Assembly: GCA_041397625.1 (NCBI GenBank)
Contig: JAWKWH010000001.1
Coordinates: 682,001 to 746,000, forward strand
Direction of reading: 5' to 3'
From: JAWKWH01 sp041397625
GTDB lineage: Bacteria > Pseudomonadota > Alphaproteobacteria > Rhizobiales > Rhizobiaceae
Length of the DNA: 64,000 nt
Part shown: positions 63,752 to 64,000 of the stretch, piece after piece
Numbering within the stretch: position 1 is the stretch's first letter
How the letters are laid out: every line of letters begins with the position of its first letter
The notes under the pieces: generated by a model
What the model saw: only the letters and a program-made list of their open reading frames with translations
Databases searched by the model: none
Told to the model about the DNA's origin: nothing
Translations under genes and position numbers: made by a program

Positions 63752-64000
63752 ATGAACGATCGTACCTGCATCGTTACGAGGCAAAGCGGTGATCGCGACC
63801 GCTTGATCCGCTTTGTCGCCGGACCGGACGGCGCCGTCGTCCCCGATTTGAAGCAGACCTTGCCCGGGCGCGGTTGCTGGGTTACGGGAACGCGCGCCAA
63901 TGTCGACATCGCCGCGCGCAAGAACCTCTTTGCCCGCGCCCTGCGCGCGAAGGTGACGGCCGATGGCGATCTGGGCGCGCTGGTCGATGCCTTGCTGGCG
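63752..64000 (+). CDS. ylxR: YlxR/RnpM family RNA-binding protein (3' end beyond window)
   Basis: The 83 codons visible begin MNDRTCIVTRQSGDRDRLIRFV and contain DLKQTLPGRGCWVT and AARKNLFARAL. These are the YlxR (DUF448) signature, including the RTCIVTR and LPGRGCW motifs. Homologues bind RNA and in some bacteria modulate RNase P. The gene is open at the window edge; alphaproteobacterial versions usually continue into an L7Ae-like half of about 200 residues in total. infB would be expected next. Confidence 0.9.
   Translation, partial: MNDRTCIVTRQSGDRDRLIRFVAGPDGAVVPDLKQTLPGRGCWVTGTRANVDIAARKNLFARALRAKVTADGDLGALVDALLA

Overview
The window looks like chromosome from a high-GC alphaproteobacterium of the Hyphomicrobiales (rhizobia), most likely a Mesorhizobium/Phyllobacteriaceae relative. 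This rests on gene order rather than any marker search: cobS-cobT beside a DnaJ-like protein and bolA; aroK-aroB followed by a CNNM transporter; and the long run tsaB-rimI-plsC-miaB-phoH-ybeY-corC-lnt-XRE regulator-metK-trmB-rimP-nusA-ylxR. Genes are densely packed, many with 4-base ATGA overlaps, and GTG or TTG starts are frequent. I see no rRNA, tRNA, CRISPR array, prophage or intact insertion sequence.

Region 1 (1-25100) is mostly housekeeping. It holds an MFS exporter with a methyltransferase, glyoxalase II, a cupin protein, two small membrane transport/lipid proteins, rpmB, a queuosine-precursor transporter behind a probable preQ1-I riboswitch, the aerobic cobaltochelatase genes cobS and cobT, bolA, aroK-aroB, xerD, accA, an L,D-transpeptidase lipoprotein, a TusA-like protein, a CobW GTPase, a penicillin-binding D,D-carboxypeptidase, an M20 amidohydrolase and gnd.

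Region 2 (25156-40145) is the most distinctive part: an apparent catabolic island for an aromatic amino acid, best explained as CoA-dependent anthranilate (2-aminobenzoate) breakdown. One plus-strand run encodes an SDR dehydrogenase, a MarR regulator, an enoyl-CoA hydratase relative, an acyl-CoA dehydrogenase, an aryl-CoA ligase, a five-gene branched-chain-type ABC importer and a RidA-family enamine/imine hydrolase. A divergent minus-strand pair encodes a fused flavin monooxygenase/Old Yellow Enzyme of the 2-aminobenzoyl-CoA monooxygenase/reductase type and a hydrolase resembling arylformamidase. A second MarR regulator sits across a shared palindromic promoter. Read together: import of an aromatic acid or deformylation to anthranilate, CoA activation, oxygenation plus reduction of the ring, hydrolysis of the enamine, and beta-oxidation-like steps. 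A thiolase and a dedicated ring-opening enzyme are not seen.

Region 3 (40210-50692) is accessory: a secreted caspase-like protein coupled to a D-Ala-D-Ala dipeptidase, a TMADH-type iron-sulfur flavoprotein, a DUF899 protein, a small secreted protein, a stand-alone hydantoinase/oxoprolinase-like protein, malate synthase G (glcB), and a 421-bp mosaic repeat with terminal inverted repeats that begins at the glcB stop codon.

Region 4 (50746-64000) is the conserved tRNA/rRNA-modification and translation block. Two points of regulation stand out: a long structured leader before metK, and a strong promoter followed by an intrinsic terminator inside the rimP-nusA leader, which looks like an attenuator.
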